The notes beneath the pieces were generated by a model. It was not told the DNA's origin and did not search any database. It worked only from the letters and a program-made list of their open reading frames with translations. From assembly GCF_000419605.1 (NCBI RefSeq), contig NZ_ATTI01000001.1, positions 1,646,501-1,710,500 on the forward strand: 64,000 bases of DNA, in the 5' to 3' direction. Positions 28,208 through 37,401 of the stretch are shown here, in pieces (position 1 is the stretch's first letter; each line of letters opens with the position of its first letter). Source of the DNA: Sphingomonas phyllosphaerae 5.2. Its GTDB lineage: Bacteria > Pseudomonadota > Alphaproteobacteria > Sphingomonadales > Sphingomonadaceae. The translations under genes were made by a program, and so were the position numbers.

Positions 28208-28420
28208 ATGGCGGAGCTGATACTTCACGGGCTATCGATTGCGAGGTCGGCTTTCGTCAAGCCGTTGGCGTCATTGGTCGAGGACAACCTGCATGGAATG
28301 AGCGACGGTGACCGTTATCGCACCGTCGAGATCGTCATGCCTGGCGTCGTCGTTACTGAAGTCGATCCGAAATCCAACGCATGCCGGCGCGGCAGCGACG
28401 CACCCAGGCTACGCGCTTGA
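28208..28420 (+). CDS. Short protein upstream of the glycosyltransferase operon (uncertain)
   Basis: A 70-codon frame with GAGGAG 5 bases before its ATG. It overlaps the first 40 nt of the glycosyltransferase frame. The peptide has a hydrophobic start (MAELILHGLSIARSAF) and an acidic middle; no family is recognised. The ribosome site is good but third-position GC is lower than in neighbouring genes, so it may be a leader peptide, a real small gene or chance. Confidence 0.4.
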   Translation: MAELILHGLSIARSAFVKPLASLVEDNLHGMSDGDRYRTVEIVMPGVVVTEVDPKSNACRRGSDAPRLRA

Positions 28421-29463
28421 GTGCCGACGCGGGAGCATTCCGTTCAGCCGTCGCTATCGCCATCTGTGTTCCCGCCCGCGACGAGGCAGCCCGCCTGCCG
28501 CGGCTGTTCGAGGCCGTTGACCGGCTCCAAGTGCCGGCGGGCGCTTCAGTTTCGCTCTGCTTGCTGCTCGACGGCTGTATCGATGGCAGCGCCGCCATCG
28601 CTGCCGCTTATGCTCGACGGGCGCGACACGGCGTCCATGTCGGGGCGGTCGAGCATTCGGCGGCGAACGCCGGCGTGGCGCGGCATCGCGCGATGCTGCT
28701 GGGTGCGGAAACGCTGAGTGCGCCAGGTGACGTCCTCATGACGACCGACGCCGACAGCTGGCCCAACCCTGCGTGGCTCCACGCGACGGTGGCGGCGCTC
28801 GATCGTGCCGATCTCGTCGCCGGCGACGTGATCCGCAGCGGCGCGGGCGCTCACCCCGATCAGGATCGCATCGAGGCGTATTACGCGCGATTATTCTCGC
28901 TACGGCGCCTCATCGATCCGGTCGAGTGGGAGGCACCGTTTACGCATCACCACACCAGCGGTGCGAACATGGCGATGCGCGCCGACACGTATGCGGCGCT
29001 CGGCGGCTTTCCCGCGCTGGTGAGTGGTGAGGATGCGCGCCTCGTCGACGAAGCCTCGCGGGCGGGTCTGCGCGTCCGGCGCGACGCGGCGAGCGTGGTC
29101 CATACGTCGGGCCGCCGCCGCGGGCGGGCGCTGGGCGGACTTGCGGCGACGCTGCACGCACTCGATCACGATGGCGTCGGCAGCGTTCGCGTCGCGCACC
29201 CGGCCGATCAACTGTGGCAGTATCGCGCGCACGCGCTGGCCCGCCGCGTCTTCCTTCAACGGGATCTGTCATCGCTCTCCGAAGCGATAGGGCTCGACGC
29301 GGATCATCTCGTCGGCGTCGCACGTGATTGTCCGAATGCCGAGGCGTTTGCGATGCGCGTCGTTCCCATCCCGCCGGGTGGCATGCGGCAGGTATCGCTT
29401 GCCGCGGCAGAGACCGTGCTCGCGACGCTGACTGCTTCGCTATCGTCGGCGCAGGCGGCATGA
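28381..29463 (+). CDS. GT2 family glycosyltransferase
   Basis: Up to 360 residues. The GT-A domain (about 22-235) opens with VAIAICVPARDEAARL (nucleotide-sugar binding) and has the metal-binding stretch TTDADSWPNPAWL; GEDARLVDEA is in the acceptor region. No membrane helices are visible, so it is a soluble or peripheral enzyme. ATG 28381 is the only upstream ATG, but the conserved domain begins 20 residues later. It is the first gene of a four-gene operon and overlaps the next gene by 4 nt (ATGA). Sugar and acceptor are unknown. Confidence 0.82.
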   Translation: MPARQRRTQATRLSADAGAFRSAVAIAICVPARDEAARLPRLFEAVDRLQVPAGASVSLCLLLDGCIDGSAAIAAAYARRARHGVHVGAVEHSAANAGVARHRAMLLGAETLSAPGDVLMTTDADSWPNPAWLHATVAALDRADLVAGDVIRSGAGAHPDQDRIEAYYARLFSLRRLIDPVEWEAPFTHHHTSGANMAMRADTYAALGGFPALVSGEDARLVDEASRAGLRVRRDAASVVHTSGRRRGRALGGLAATLHALDHDGVGSVRVAHPADQLWQYRAHALARRVFLQRDLSSLSEAIGLDADHLVGVARDCPNAEAFAMRVVPIPPGGMRQVSLAAAETVLATLTASLSSAQAA

Positions 29464-30434
29464 CCGAACTGCGAAGGCAGCTCGTCGCGCTTGGCGGCGA
29501 GTTGAAGAACCTCGGCGATCCTGTCGACGCCGACGCGCTGCTGGAGCTATTGCGGCTGCTCTATCGTGCCGGCCGACAAGACCTCCCGCTCGGCCGCTTG
29601 TTCGAGGGACATGTCGATGCCGCGCAGATCGTGGCGCGTTATGGCACAGCGATGCGACGCGCGTGGCTGCGCGACGCGGCGATCGGCGGCGCACTGCTCG
29701 GAGTGTGGAACGCCGACTTGCCGGGCGACCCGCTGCGGCTCGTGGATGGGCGGCTGAGCGGCGGGAAGAGCTTCGCGTCGGGCGCCGGGCTGCTCAGCCA
29801 CGCGCTCGTCACGGTGGACATGCCGGCGGGTCGCCAGCTCCTGTTGCTCGATCTCTCCGCAATGCCGCCCGTCATCGATCGCGGCGTCTGGCGCGTGATG
29901 GGGATGCAACGATCGGAAACCCACTCGGTCCGCTGGCACGATGCGATGGTCTCCTCCGACGCTTCGGTGGGGCAGCCCGGTGATTATGTAAGAGAACCCT
30001 GGTTCAGCGGCGGCGCCTTACGTTTCGCGGGCGTTCAGGCCGGCGGCATCGCCCGGCTGGTCGACGGCGTTCGCGACCATCTCGTCGCGGCGGGACGATC
30101 GGCCGATCCGCATCAGGCGGGCCGGTTGGCGCAGCTGTACGCGCTGGCGCAATCGGCCGCCGGCGCGGTACGACGCGCCTCCGTGGGCTGGTTTACCGAC
30201 GAGGAAGCGCGCCTGCCGCTCGTCGCCGCAGCACGCGCCGCCGTCTACGCCGCGGGCGGTGACGCGATCATGCTCGCGCAGGAAGCGGTCGGCGTGCAGT
30301 CGCTGTTCCTGGATCATCCGCTGGCCGCGGCGATCACCGACCTCTCGATGTACCTGCGTCAGCCCGGGCCGGACGCGCAGCGCATGCAGGTGGGCGCGGC
30401 GGTGGCGGCGGGAACGTTGCGGGTGGCGCTGTGA
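29460..30434 (+). CDS. Acyl-CoA dehydrogenase-like protein, shortened and degenerate
   Basis: A 324-residue protein with the flavin-fold plan of acyl-CoA dehydrogenases but about 50 residues shorter than usual. The middle beta-domain (about 75-175) and C-terminal helical domain (about 185-320) are recognisable (ARAAVYAAGGDAIMLAQEAVGVQSLFLDHPLAAAITDL). At the C-terminal position where common members have IYEGTSEIQ, with catalytic Glu, this one reads MYLRQPGPDAQ. The chemistry is thus probably not ordinary acyl-CoA oxidation. It overlaps both neighbours by 4 nt. Confidence 0.75.
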   Translation: MTELRRQLVALGGELKNLGDPVDADALLELLRLLYRAGRQDLPLGRLFEGHVDAAQIVARYGTAMRRAWLRDAAIGGALLGVWNADLPGDPLRLVDGRLSGGKSFASGAGLLSHALVTVDMPAGRQLLLLDLSAMPPVIDRGVWRVMGMQRSETHSVRWHDAMVSSDASVGQPGDYVREPWFSGGALRFAGVQAGGIARLVDGVRDHLVAAGRSADPHQAGRLAQLYALAQSAAGAVRRASVGWFTDEEARLPLVAAARAAVYAAGGDAIMLAQEAVGVQSLFLDHPLAAAITDLSMYLRQPGPDAQRMQVGAAVAAGTLRVAL

Positions 30435-31084
30435 TCGTGCCGCCCGGACGCTTGCGCTCGCTGCTGGTCGTCGCGCCGCACCCCGACGACGAGACGATCG
30501 CCGCACATGCGCTCATGTCGCGGCTGCGGCGGCGCGGCGTCATCGTGCGTGTGCTGGTCGTGAGCGATGGCGCAGCGTCTCATCCGAACAGCGCGCGTTG
30601 GCCGCGCCGCCGGCTCACGCGTGAGCGCCAGCACGAGACGCGACGGGCGATGCGCCGGATCGGAGTGAATGCCGACGCGATCACCTTCCTCGGCCTTCCC
30701 GACGGTCGGTTGGCGGATCATGCGTCCAGCGTGTCCCGTCTGGTTGCGCGGGCAGCACGCGCGCTTCCGGTTCCATCGCTGGTGCTCGCCCCATCAGCCG
30801 ACGACGCCCACCCCGACCATCGTGTCGTGTCCGCCGCGGTGCGGCAACAGGCGGGCGTGCGCTGGTGGAGCTATCCGGTGTGGCCGGCGGGACAACGCCT
30901 GCGTGGCGCCAAACCGCTCGCGCTGACCGCACAGGAACGTCTCGCGAAGCGACATGCGCTTCGTGGTTACCGTACGCAGGCCGGCTGCATCACGGACGAT
31001 CCGAACGGGTTCGCGCTGACAGCGCGCCAGATCCCAGCCTTCTGCGGCCCGCGTGAGCTGTTCGCCGCGGCTGGCGGACGGTGA
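30431..31084 (+). CDS. PIG-L/LmbE family deacetylase
   Basis: A 217-residue zinc-dependent enzyme of the family that removes N-acetyl groups from amino sugars such as GlcNAc conjugates. Metal ligands are in APHPDDE (about 15-21) and DAHPDHRVV (about 119-127). The GTG start at 30431 overlaps the previous stop (GTGA). Next to a glycosyltransferase, it may deacetylate the transferred sugar; that is inference. Confidence 0.88.
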   Translation: MIVPPGRLRSLLVVAPHPDDETIAAHALMSRLRRRGVIVRVLVVSDGAASHPNSARWPRRRLTRERQHETRRAMRRIGVNADAITFLGLPDGRLADHASSVSRLVARAARALPVPSLVLAPSADDAHPDHRVVSAAVRQQAGVRWWSYPVWPAGQRLRGAKPLALTAQERLAKRHALRGYRTQAGCITDDPNGFALTARQIPAFCGPRELFAAAGGR

Positions 31085-31677
31085 GGGCGATCACCCTCGA
31101 CGGGTTCGAGCGGACCTTCGCCGCCGATCCCGATCCGTGGCGGACGTTCGCGAACCGCGACGAAGCGACAAAGCGAACCGCGATTCTCCATGCGATCGGC
31201 GCCGGGCCGCACGGTCGTATCCTCGAACTCGCGGCGGGCAATGGTTCGAACAGTCGTGCATTCGCCGCGCGGACGCTCCGGCTCGACGCCACGGAGGCGA
31301 CCGCGGCGGGCACGCGACTGGTGGCGGCAGCGCTTCCGCCGGGGTCACGGCGCGCGCGGGCGCTGCGGCTGGCGGTGCCGGCGCGCCTGCCGCGATCACG
31401 CTATGACGCGATCGTGGTTGCGGAGCTCCTCTATTATCTCTCCCCACGCGCGATGAAGCGGACTGCCCGCGACCTCGCCCGCGCGTTGCGACCGGGCGGC
31501 ACGCTGGTGCTCGCGCATCATCGCATCGACTTCCACGATTTCGCCCAACATGCCGCGGGCTTGCAGCGCTACTTTCTCGCCCGGACGGGACAGGCCTGGT
31601 CCGTCAGGACGGTCAGGCGCACGGGCCGCTGGGTGGTGCTCGCCTGTGTCCCCCGCCGCTCGCCGAGATCGTCGTAG
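31081..31677 (+). CDS. Class I SAM-dependent methyltransferase (NodS-like)
   Basis: A 198-residue enzyme. The SAM-binding motif is RILELAAGNGSNSRAFAAR (about 45-63), with VVAELLYYLSPRAM at motif III and LRPGGTLVLAHH at motif IV/V. Size and N-terminus (FERTFAADPDPW) resemble NodS-like small methyltransferases, which methylate deacetylated chitooligosaccharide nitrogen. The GTG start overlaps the PIG-L stop (GTGA). It is the last gene of the four-gene operon. Confidence 0.85.
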   Translation: MRAITLDGFERTFAADPDPWRTFANRDEATKRTAILHAIGAGPHGRILELAAGNGSNSRAFAARTLRLDATEATAAGTRLVAAALPPGSRRARALRLAVPARLPRSRYDAIVVAELLYYLSPRAMKRTARDLARALRPGGTLVLAHHRIDFHDFAQHAAGLQRYFLARTGQAWSVRTVRRTGRWVVLACVPRRSPRSS

Positions 31678-31711
31678 TCGGCGAAGGCGAGGTGGCGACC
31701 GTTGTCCGGGT

Positions 31712-32587
31712 TTATGAAACCGGCACGCCGCCGGTTACCGCGACGACATTGCCGGACATGTAGCTGCCCTCCGCCGATGCGAGCAGCACATAGGCGGGGG
31801 CAAGCTCACCCGGCTGTCCCGCACGCCCGATCGGCGTATCCTGCCCCAATGTTTCGAGTTCGTGCGGCGACTTGGCGATCGGCTGGATAGGCGTCCAGAT
31901 CGGGCCGGGCGCGACGGCGTTCACGCGAATGCCGTCACTCGACAGAAGGTTGGACAACCCTATTGTAAGGCTCGAAATCGCACCCTTGGTGGCGGCATAG
32001 ACAATCATGTTCTTCCCGGCGACCTTGGCCTGCTCGCTCGTGGTGTTGATGATCGCCGATCCGGGCTTCATGTGCGGCGCCGCCGCCTTGGCCAGACGGA
32101 TCATGGCGAAGACGTTGGCGGCGAAGGCATCCTGCATCTCGTCGTCGTCGATGCTGTCCAGCCCTTCGTTCATCGTCTGCGCCGCGGCATTGTTGACGAG
32201 GACATCCAGCCTGCCGAATTCCGCGACCGTGCGATCGACGATGGCCGCACAATGATCGCGGTCGCGAAGATCGCCTGGCAGCAGAAGGCAGCGCTGTCCC
32301 GCCTTCTCTACCCAGTCCTGTGTTTCCTCGGCATCGGCCTGCTCGTCGGCAAGATAGGATATGGCGACGCTCGCCCCTTCACGGGCGTAGGCGATCGCCA
32401 CCGCGCGGCCGATGCCGGAGTCTCCGCCGGTGATCAGCGCCACCTTTCCGTCGAGCACGCCCTTGCCGACGTAGCTTCCCTCGCCGTGATCGGGCTTGGT
32501 TCGCATGTTCGTCGTCAGCCCGGGTCGCGGCTGCTGCGGCTCGTCGGGAAAGCTCGTCGGCTGGCTGGTGCGTGGATCGTCGGTCAT
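31712..32587 (-). CDS. SDR family oxidoreductase, YghA/general-stress type
   Basis: A 291-residue NAD(P)-dependent enzyme. The Rossmann motif is TGGDSGIGRA (about 55-64), followed by NNAA and the catalytic YAATK (about 200-204). The Pro/Gln-rich N-terminal 40 residues (PQQPRPG) are usual in the YghA/YdaD group. ATG 32587 has AGGAA 6 bases upstream. The frame stays open upstream and would encode a hydrophobic segment, but the ribosome site favours the short form. The substrate is unknown. Confidence 0.88.
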   Translation of the reverse strand: MTDDPRTSQPTSFPDEPQQPRPGLTTNMRTKPDHGEGSYVGKGVLDGKVALITGGDSGIGRAVAIAYAREGASVAISYLADEQADAEETQDWVEKAGQRCLLLPGDLRDRDHCAAIVDRTVAEFGRLDVLVNNAAAQTMNEGLDSIDDDEMQDAFAANVFAMIRLAKAAAPHMKPGSAIINTTSEQAKVAGKNMIVYAATKGAISSLTIGLSNLLSSDGIRVNAVAPGPIWTPIQPIAKSPHELETLGQDTPIGRAGQPGELAPAYVLLASAEGSYMSGNVVAVTGGVPVS

Positions 32588-32854
32588 GTCGCTTCCTGTC
32601 GCTGGATCGAGCAGCAAACGGCCCACAAGCGATAACGTGCCCACCCCCGCCGCCACCGCAAGCACGTATGGCAATGGTCCGCTCGCAGAGAAGAATGAGC
32701 GCGGCGGGCGGCGGGAGGGGCAGGCGTTTCCCGTCGGGTCGACCCTGTCCACGCGTTACTGCACGCCGCCTTGAGGACAGGCGGGCGAGAACGTTGACGC
32801 TGTCCGGAACAGCCTGCACAGCGGGTAGGGGCAAGCGGAAAAGGGGGCAGCTTC

Positions 32855-34438
32855 GTGCATGCGGCGGCGAACTTCGAGCTGATCATCGGCATGTTCCTGG
32901 TGGTGCTGGGGCTCCACTACCTCGCCCGTCGGCTGGCGTTGCCGCCCGCCGCGGCACTGATCGTCGGCGGTTGCGCCGTGGCCTTTGTGCCGGGCGTGCA
33001 GGGGATCGTGATCGACCCCGAGCTGGTCCTCGTCCTGTTTCTGCCACCCCTGTTGATGGATGGCGCATGGTTCACCGCCGTCGCGTCGTTCCGGCGCCAC
33101 ATGGCCGGCATCCTGTCGCTGGCGGTCGGCGCGGTGTTCTTCACCACCGCCGCCGTGGCGATCGTCACGAAACTGCTCATGCCCGGGCTTCCCTGGGCGG
33201 CGTGCGTCGCGCTGGGCGCGATCGTGTCTCCTCCGGACGCAGTATCCGCCCGCGCTGTGTTGCAGCGGGTCAAGCTGCCGCGCCGGCTGACGACGCTGCT
33301 GGAGGGCGAGAGCCTTTTGAATGATGCCGCCGGTCTGGTCCTGTTCCGGTTCGCCGTCGCGGCGGTACTGACCGGCAGCTTCGATCTGGGCGCCGCGACC
33401 GGAACCTTCGTCCTGCTGGTCGTCGGCGGCATCGCCGTCGGCGCGGCGATCGGCGGATTGTGGGTGCTGCTCCTTCGCCGTCTCGGCGACGATACGTTGA
33501 TGATCGCCGCGACGGTGCTCGTCTGCTGGAGCGCCTATATCGCCGGCGAACTGCTGCACGTCTCGGGCGTCATCGCCGTCGTCACCGCGGGCCTGACCTG
33601 CGGCTGGTACCAGCACGTCGTCTTCAACGCGAGCGTGCGCATCCGCGCCATGGCCTTCTGGCAGGTGCTGGTGTTCCTTCTCGAAGCCGCCGTCTTCCTG
33701 CTCATCGGCTTGTCGCTACGCGGTTTGCTGGACCGGGTCGGCGGGATCGGCGTGGTGGTGGACACGATGGCGCAGCCTGTCCTGCTGATCGCCGTGGCCG
33801 TGATCGTGGCGCGCTTCATCTGGGTCTTCGGGGTGGATGCAACGGTGCGCGCCGCACGCGCGGTCGGATGGGCCCGGCAGCAGCCGCTCGGTGCACGTGC
33901 TGCGGTGGTGATCAGCTGGGCGGGGATGCGCGGCGTGGTCACGCTGGCGGTCGCGCTCTCGCTTCCGGAAACGATGCCGGCGCGGGATCTGATGCTCGTC
34001 GCCGCCTTTGTCGTGATCCTCGTCACGGTGCTGGTGCAGGGCACGTCGCTCGGGGCCGTCATCCGCTGGGCAAAGCCGCCGGAAGATGCCGGCGCGGGAC
34101 CGCCGCTCGATCTTCAAGCTGCTGAGACGATGATGTTCCAGGCGCAATTGGTCGCCGTGGAGCGCGCGGCTGTCGATGCCCATGGCAACGTCATCCATCC
34201 GCAACTGCTCCGCCGCTATACGACCCGTGCCACCGCGGCAGATGCCTTCGACGGCACAAATGAGGAGCGCAACGCCGCGATCGCCAGCCATTTCGACGTG
34301 ATCATCGCGGCCGTCACGGCCGGTCGGGCGGAATTGGTCCGGCTGCACCGCGCCGGGCGTATCGATGATGAGACCCTACACGACCTCGAACATGATCTGG
34401 ACCTGGAGGAGCTTGCTGCCGAGGCAGCGAAGGGTTGA
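32855..34438 (+). CDS. CPA1 family Na+/H+ antiporter
   Basis: A 527-residue inner-membrane exchanger with about 12 helices across residues 5-400. Motifs GAIVSPPDAVSA (about 124-135) and EGESLLNDAAGLV (about 149-161), with the ion-binding acidic residues, are typical. The C-terminal 120 residues are cytoplasmic, helical and charged, probably regulatory. The GTG start is supported by AAGGGGG 7 bases upstream; no in-frame ATG is near. Confidence 0.92.
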   Translation: MHAAANFELIIGMFLVVLGLHYLARRLALPPAAALIVGGCAVAFVPGVQGIVIDPELVLVLFLPPLLMDGAWFTAVASFRRHMAGILSLAVGAVFFTTAAVAIVTKLLMPGLPWAACVALGAIVSPPDAVSARAVLQRVKLPRRLTTLLEGESLLNDAAGLVLFRFAVAAVLTGSFDLGAATGTFVLLVVGGIAVGAAIGGLWVLLLRRLGDDTLMIAATVLVCWSAYIAGELLHVSGVIAVVTAGLTCGWYQHVVFNASVRIRAMAFWQVLVFLLEAAVFLLIGLSLRGLLDRVGGIGVVVDTMAQPVLLIAVAVIVARFIWVFGVDATVRAARAVGWARQQPLGARAAVVISWAGMRGVVTLAVALSLPETMPARDLMLVAAFVVILVTVLVQGTSLGAVIRWAKPPEDAGAGPPLDLQAAETMMFQAQLVAVERAAVDAHGNVIHPQLLRRYTTRATAADAFDGTNEERNAAIASHFDVIIAAVTAGRAELVRLHRAGRIDDETLHDLEHDLDLEELAAEAAKG

Positions 34439-34441
34439 ACC

Positions 34442-36739
34442 CTAGGCCGCTTGCTCGAGCCGTCCCAGTAACCGCTGCAACGCTGCCGCCGGCACCGCTT
34501 CCGAGAACAGGAACCCCTGCAATTCGTTGCACCCGGCGTTTTCCAGGAACGCGCGTTGCAGCCCGGTTTCGACACCCTCGGCGGTTACCAGCAATCCCAT
34601 GGCGTGCCCCAGCCGCACCACCGCATGGATGATCGCTGCCGCATCGTCCGCCTCGCCCAGCCTCTGGATGAAGCTGCGGTCGATCTTGATCTTGTCGACT
34701 TCGAACTTGCTGAGATAGCTGAGGCTTGAATAGCCGGTACCGAAGTCGTCGAGCGCGATGCGGAAACCCGCGCGGCGCAGCGCACCCAGTGTCGCGCGCA
34801 CCACTTCGTCATTGTCGAGCAGGACGCTTTCAGTCACCTCCAGCTCGATCTGCTGCGCGCGTGCGCCGGTTTCGCGCACGATCGCGATCAACTCGGCGGC
34901 CAGCGTGCGCGATCGGAACTGGACCGGCGAGATGTTGACCGCCACGGACAGACCCGGCCACGCCACGGCCACCCCGCACGCATCGCGCAGCACGCGGCGG
35001 GTAAGCGCCCCGATCAGCCCGCTTTCCTCCGCGACGTTGATGAAGGCGGCGGGTGCCAGCCAGCCGCGGCGCGGATGCTGCCACCGCAACAGCGCCTCGA
35101 CCCCGATCACGCGGCTGCCGCTGCCATCCATTTGCGGTTGATAGTGGACGAACAGCTCGCTCTCGCGCGCGATCGCCTCGCGCAGATCGTCCTCGATCTC
35201 GCGTCGCAGCTTCACGCTCTCGTCCATGTCGGCGATGAAGAAACGATAGCCGTTCCGTCCTTCCGCCTTGGCGCGATACATCGCGATATCGGCGGTCCGC
35301 ATCAACTCGGTGCGGTCGCCCTGCGCGTCGCGGAAGCAGGCAATCCCGATACTCGCGCCGATATGCACGTTCGCGCCCAGCACGACGAACGGCTCCTGGA
35401 TCGCGGCCACCATAGCGCCCGCCACCGTTCCGATCGCGGCTTCGTCGGCGCGCGTGCCCAGCAGTACCGCAAACTCGTCGCCGCCCAGCCGCGCCACCAG
35501 ATCACCCGGCAGCACCAGCGCCTCCAGCCGCATCCCTACTTGCCGGATCAAGTGATCGCCGGCGAGATGTCCCAGCGTGTCGTTCACCTGCTTGAAGCGG
35601 TCGAGGTCGATCAGCAGCACCGCGCTCACACCTTCCGGGGCGCCGAGGCCGAGCATGTCGTCGAGCATCGTGAGCAGCCGCGCGCGATTGGCCAGCCCGG
35701 TCAGCGTGTCGTGATAGGCGAGACGATGCGCCTGCGCCTCTTTCGCCTGCAATTCGAGATGCGCGACCCGCAACTGGCCGAGCGTGGCGGCGTCCTTGCG
35801 CATCAGCCGCCCGACGCCGGCGAGCAGCGCCGCGACCGTGGCCAACAGCCCGGCAAGGACGGCTGCGGCCGTTGGAACCATCGCCTTCCATACCGCCTGC
35901 CCGGGCTGGTCCGGTCGCCAGGCGAGCATGCCGATCCGCTTGCCGTCCTCGGCGGTCAGCGCAACGCCGCGCTCCGCCTGGAACGTCCGCCCCACGGTGG
36001 CCCGCGCGCCGGCCAGGAGCTGGACCGACGCCAATTGTTGCACGAACGAACGGTCGAGATAGCGGACGCTCAGCAGCAGCGGTGCTGGTCCCGGCGGCGC
36101 GTCGCCGTCGCTGCCATCGGGAACGATCCGCATCACGCTGACCGCGGCGAGGCGATCGCCCACCGCCACGGTGCTGGTGGCATGGATTGCGCTCGGTGAG
36201 GTACGCACGCTCGCATGGTTGGCGAGCGGCTGGCCGGGCAATCGCTCATGCGGGTTCGCCGCGCGGTGCGTCCGTTCGCGGACGGCGTCGATCAACGGTG
36301 CAGCGGCGCGGGTATAAATTCTCGCCGGGCGCCCTGGCGATGCCAGCCGCTCGCCATCCTGCATCATGTAGACCGGCGCGTCGTGCGGCGAGAGGATGAT
36401 GTCCACATCATGCGCGAAGACGTAGTTCAGCCACGTGCCCGCATTGATGTCGATCCAGCCCCAATTCGGCTGCGATTTGTAGAGTTCGCGTAGTAGCGGG
36501 CTCCAGATCGCCACGCCGCTCTGGCTTTGCGCGAGCTCGTCGAGCGCGTCGTCCACGGCGAGTTGGGCTTCATGGCCCTGCCGCTCCGCCGAGACCAGGT
36601 CCGCCTGCCTCGCCGCGGTGTGGAGCGCATAGAAGACCGTGGCAGTCAGGCCGAGTGCCAGCAACGCGATCGGCAACGCCACTGCGCTCACGAACCGCCA
36701 GCGCCCGTGCGTGGCCGTTTGATACCGAGATATACGCAA
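34442..36739 (-). CDS. CHASE4-GGDEF-EAL cyclic-di-GMP enzyme
   Basis: A 765-residue inner-membrane protein. TM1 (about 17-40), a periplasmic sensor (about 45-280) resembling CHASE4, and TM2 (about 287-310) are followed by a GGDEF domain (about 335-500; RLGGDEFAVLL intact) and an EAL domain (about 515-760; VEALLRWQHP, ELEVTES, DDFGTGYSSL, KIKIDRSF, TAEGVET intact). Both activities look possible. It is convergent with the antiporter, with 3 bp between stops. The signal is unknown. Confidence 0.92.
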   Translation of the reverse strand: MRISRYQTATHGRWRFVSAVALPIALLALGLTATVFYALHTAARQADLVSAERQGHEAQLAVDDALDELAQSQSGVAIWSPLLRELYKSQPNWGWIDINAGTWLNYVFAHDVDIILSPHDAPVYMMQDGERLASPGRPARIYTRAAAPLIDAVRERTHRAANPHERLPGQPLANHASVRTSPSAIHATSTVAVGDRLAAVSVMRIVPDGSDGDAPPGPAPLLLSVRYLDRSFVQQLASVQLLAGARATVGRTFQAERGVALTAEDGKRIGMLAWRPDQPGQAVWKAMVPTAAAVLAGLLATVAALLAGVGRLMRKDAATLGQLRVAHLELQAKEAQAHRLAYHDTLTGLANRARLLTMLDDMLGLGAPEGVSAVLLIDLDRFKQVNDTLGHLAGDHLIRQVGMRLEALVLPGDLVARLGGDEFAVLLGTRADEAAIGTVAGAMVAAIQEPFVVLGANVHIGASIGIACFRDAQGDRTELMRTADIAMYRAKAEGRNGYRFFIADMDESVKLRREIEDDLREAIARESELFVHYQPQMDGSGSRVIGVEALLRWQHPRRGWLAPAAFINVAEESGLIGALTRRVLRDACGVAVAWPGLSVAVNISPVQFRSRTLAAELIAIVRETGARAQQIELEVTESVLLDNDEVVRATLGALRRAGFRIALDDFGTGYSSLSYLSKFEVDKIKIDRSFIQRLGEADDAAAIIHAVVRLGHAMGLLVTAEGVETGLQRAFLENAGCNELQGFLFSEAVPAAALQRLLGRLEQAA

Positions 36740-36896
36740 GCCGCTGAACTCCCCGCACCATATTGCGGGAAAATCCTCAACGGCCGGTTAATGATCGAGC
36801 CTGGCGTCCGACATAGCGATGAACATGAGGGGCAGCTGAAGGCCAAGGCTTCGAAAAGCGCTTGTGGGTCGTTCAGGGGAGCGATCCGACGCGCCG

Positions 36897-37391
36897 CTAC
36901 TCGGCGGCCGCATGGGCGACGGCTTCGGACCGTGCATCGCGGATCATCAACCAGCCCGTCAGGATCAACGTCACGCCCGACGCCAGGAAGACATAGTCCC
37001 AGATCGAACGTCCGAGACGCTCGTAGACGTGGTGAAGGTTGAGAATGTGGTGATCGATGATCCCCTCGACCAGATTGAACAGGCCGAAGCCAAGCAGGGT
37101 CGATCCGAACAACGCCTTGCCGGAGAGGAGCACGCCGGGGCGCTTCACTGCCTTCCACAGCAACACGATGCCCGCGGCTGTCGCGATCCATACCAGCGCG
37201 TGGAACAGGCCATCCCAGACCATGTTGGTCTTCGCGCCGACGAGCGTGTCGGTGGGGATACGCGACGACAGCATGTTGTGGAACTGAAGTATCTGGTGAA
37301 ATACGATGCCGTCCACGAAGCCTCCCATTCCGATCCCGAGCACCATGCCCGCGGAAGTGAGCGGTTTCGTCGTCAATAGGCGCTCCGACAT
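36897..37391 (-). CDS. DUF2243 membrane protein
   Basis: A 164-residue protein with four hydrophobic helices. GGFVDGIVFHQILQFHNM (about 20-37) and NLVEGIIDHHILNLHHVYE (about 100-118) are the His-rich signatures of DUF2243; the paired His residues could hold metal or heme. AAGGAG lies 6 bases before ATG 37391. It follows the CxxCH mini-protein gene by 10 bp. Function unknown. Confidence 0.85.
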   Translation of the reverse strand: MSERLLTTKPLTSAGMVLGIGMGGFVDGIVFHQILQFHNMLSSRIPTDTLVGAKTNMVWDGLFHALVWIATAAGIVLLWKAVKRPGVLLSGKALFGSTLLGFGLFNLVEGIIDHHILNLHHVYERLGRSIWDYVFLASGVTLILTGWLMIRDARSEAVAHAAAE

Positions 37392-37401
37392 CGTTGCTCC
37401 T

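Noticed and set aside
32588..32752. Longer N-terminus with a membrane helix for the SDR enzyme at 31712-32587
   Set aside because: The frame is open and encodes a hydrophobic stretch, but the good AGGAA site before ATG 32587 and the usual N-terminus of the family favour the short form.
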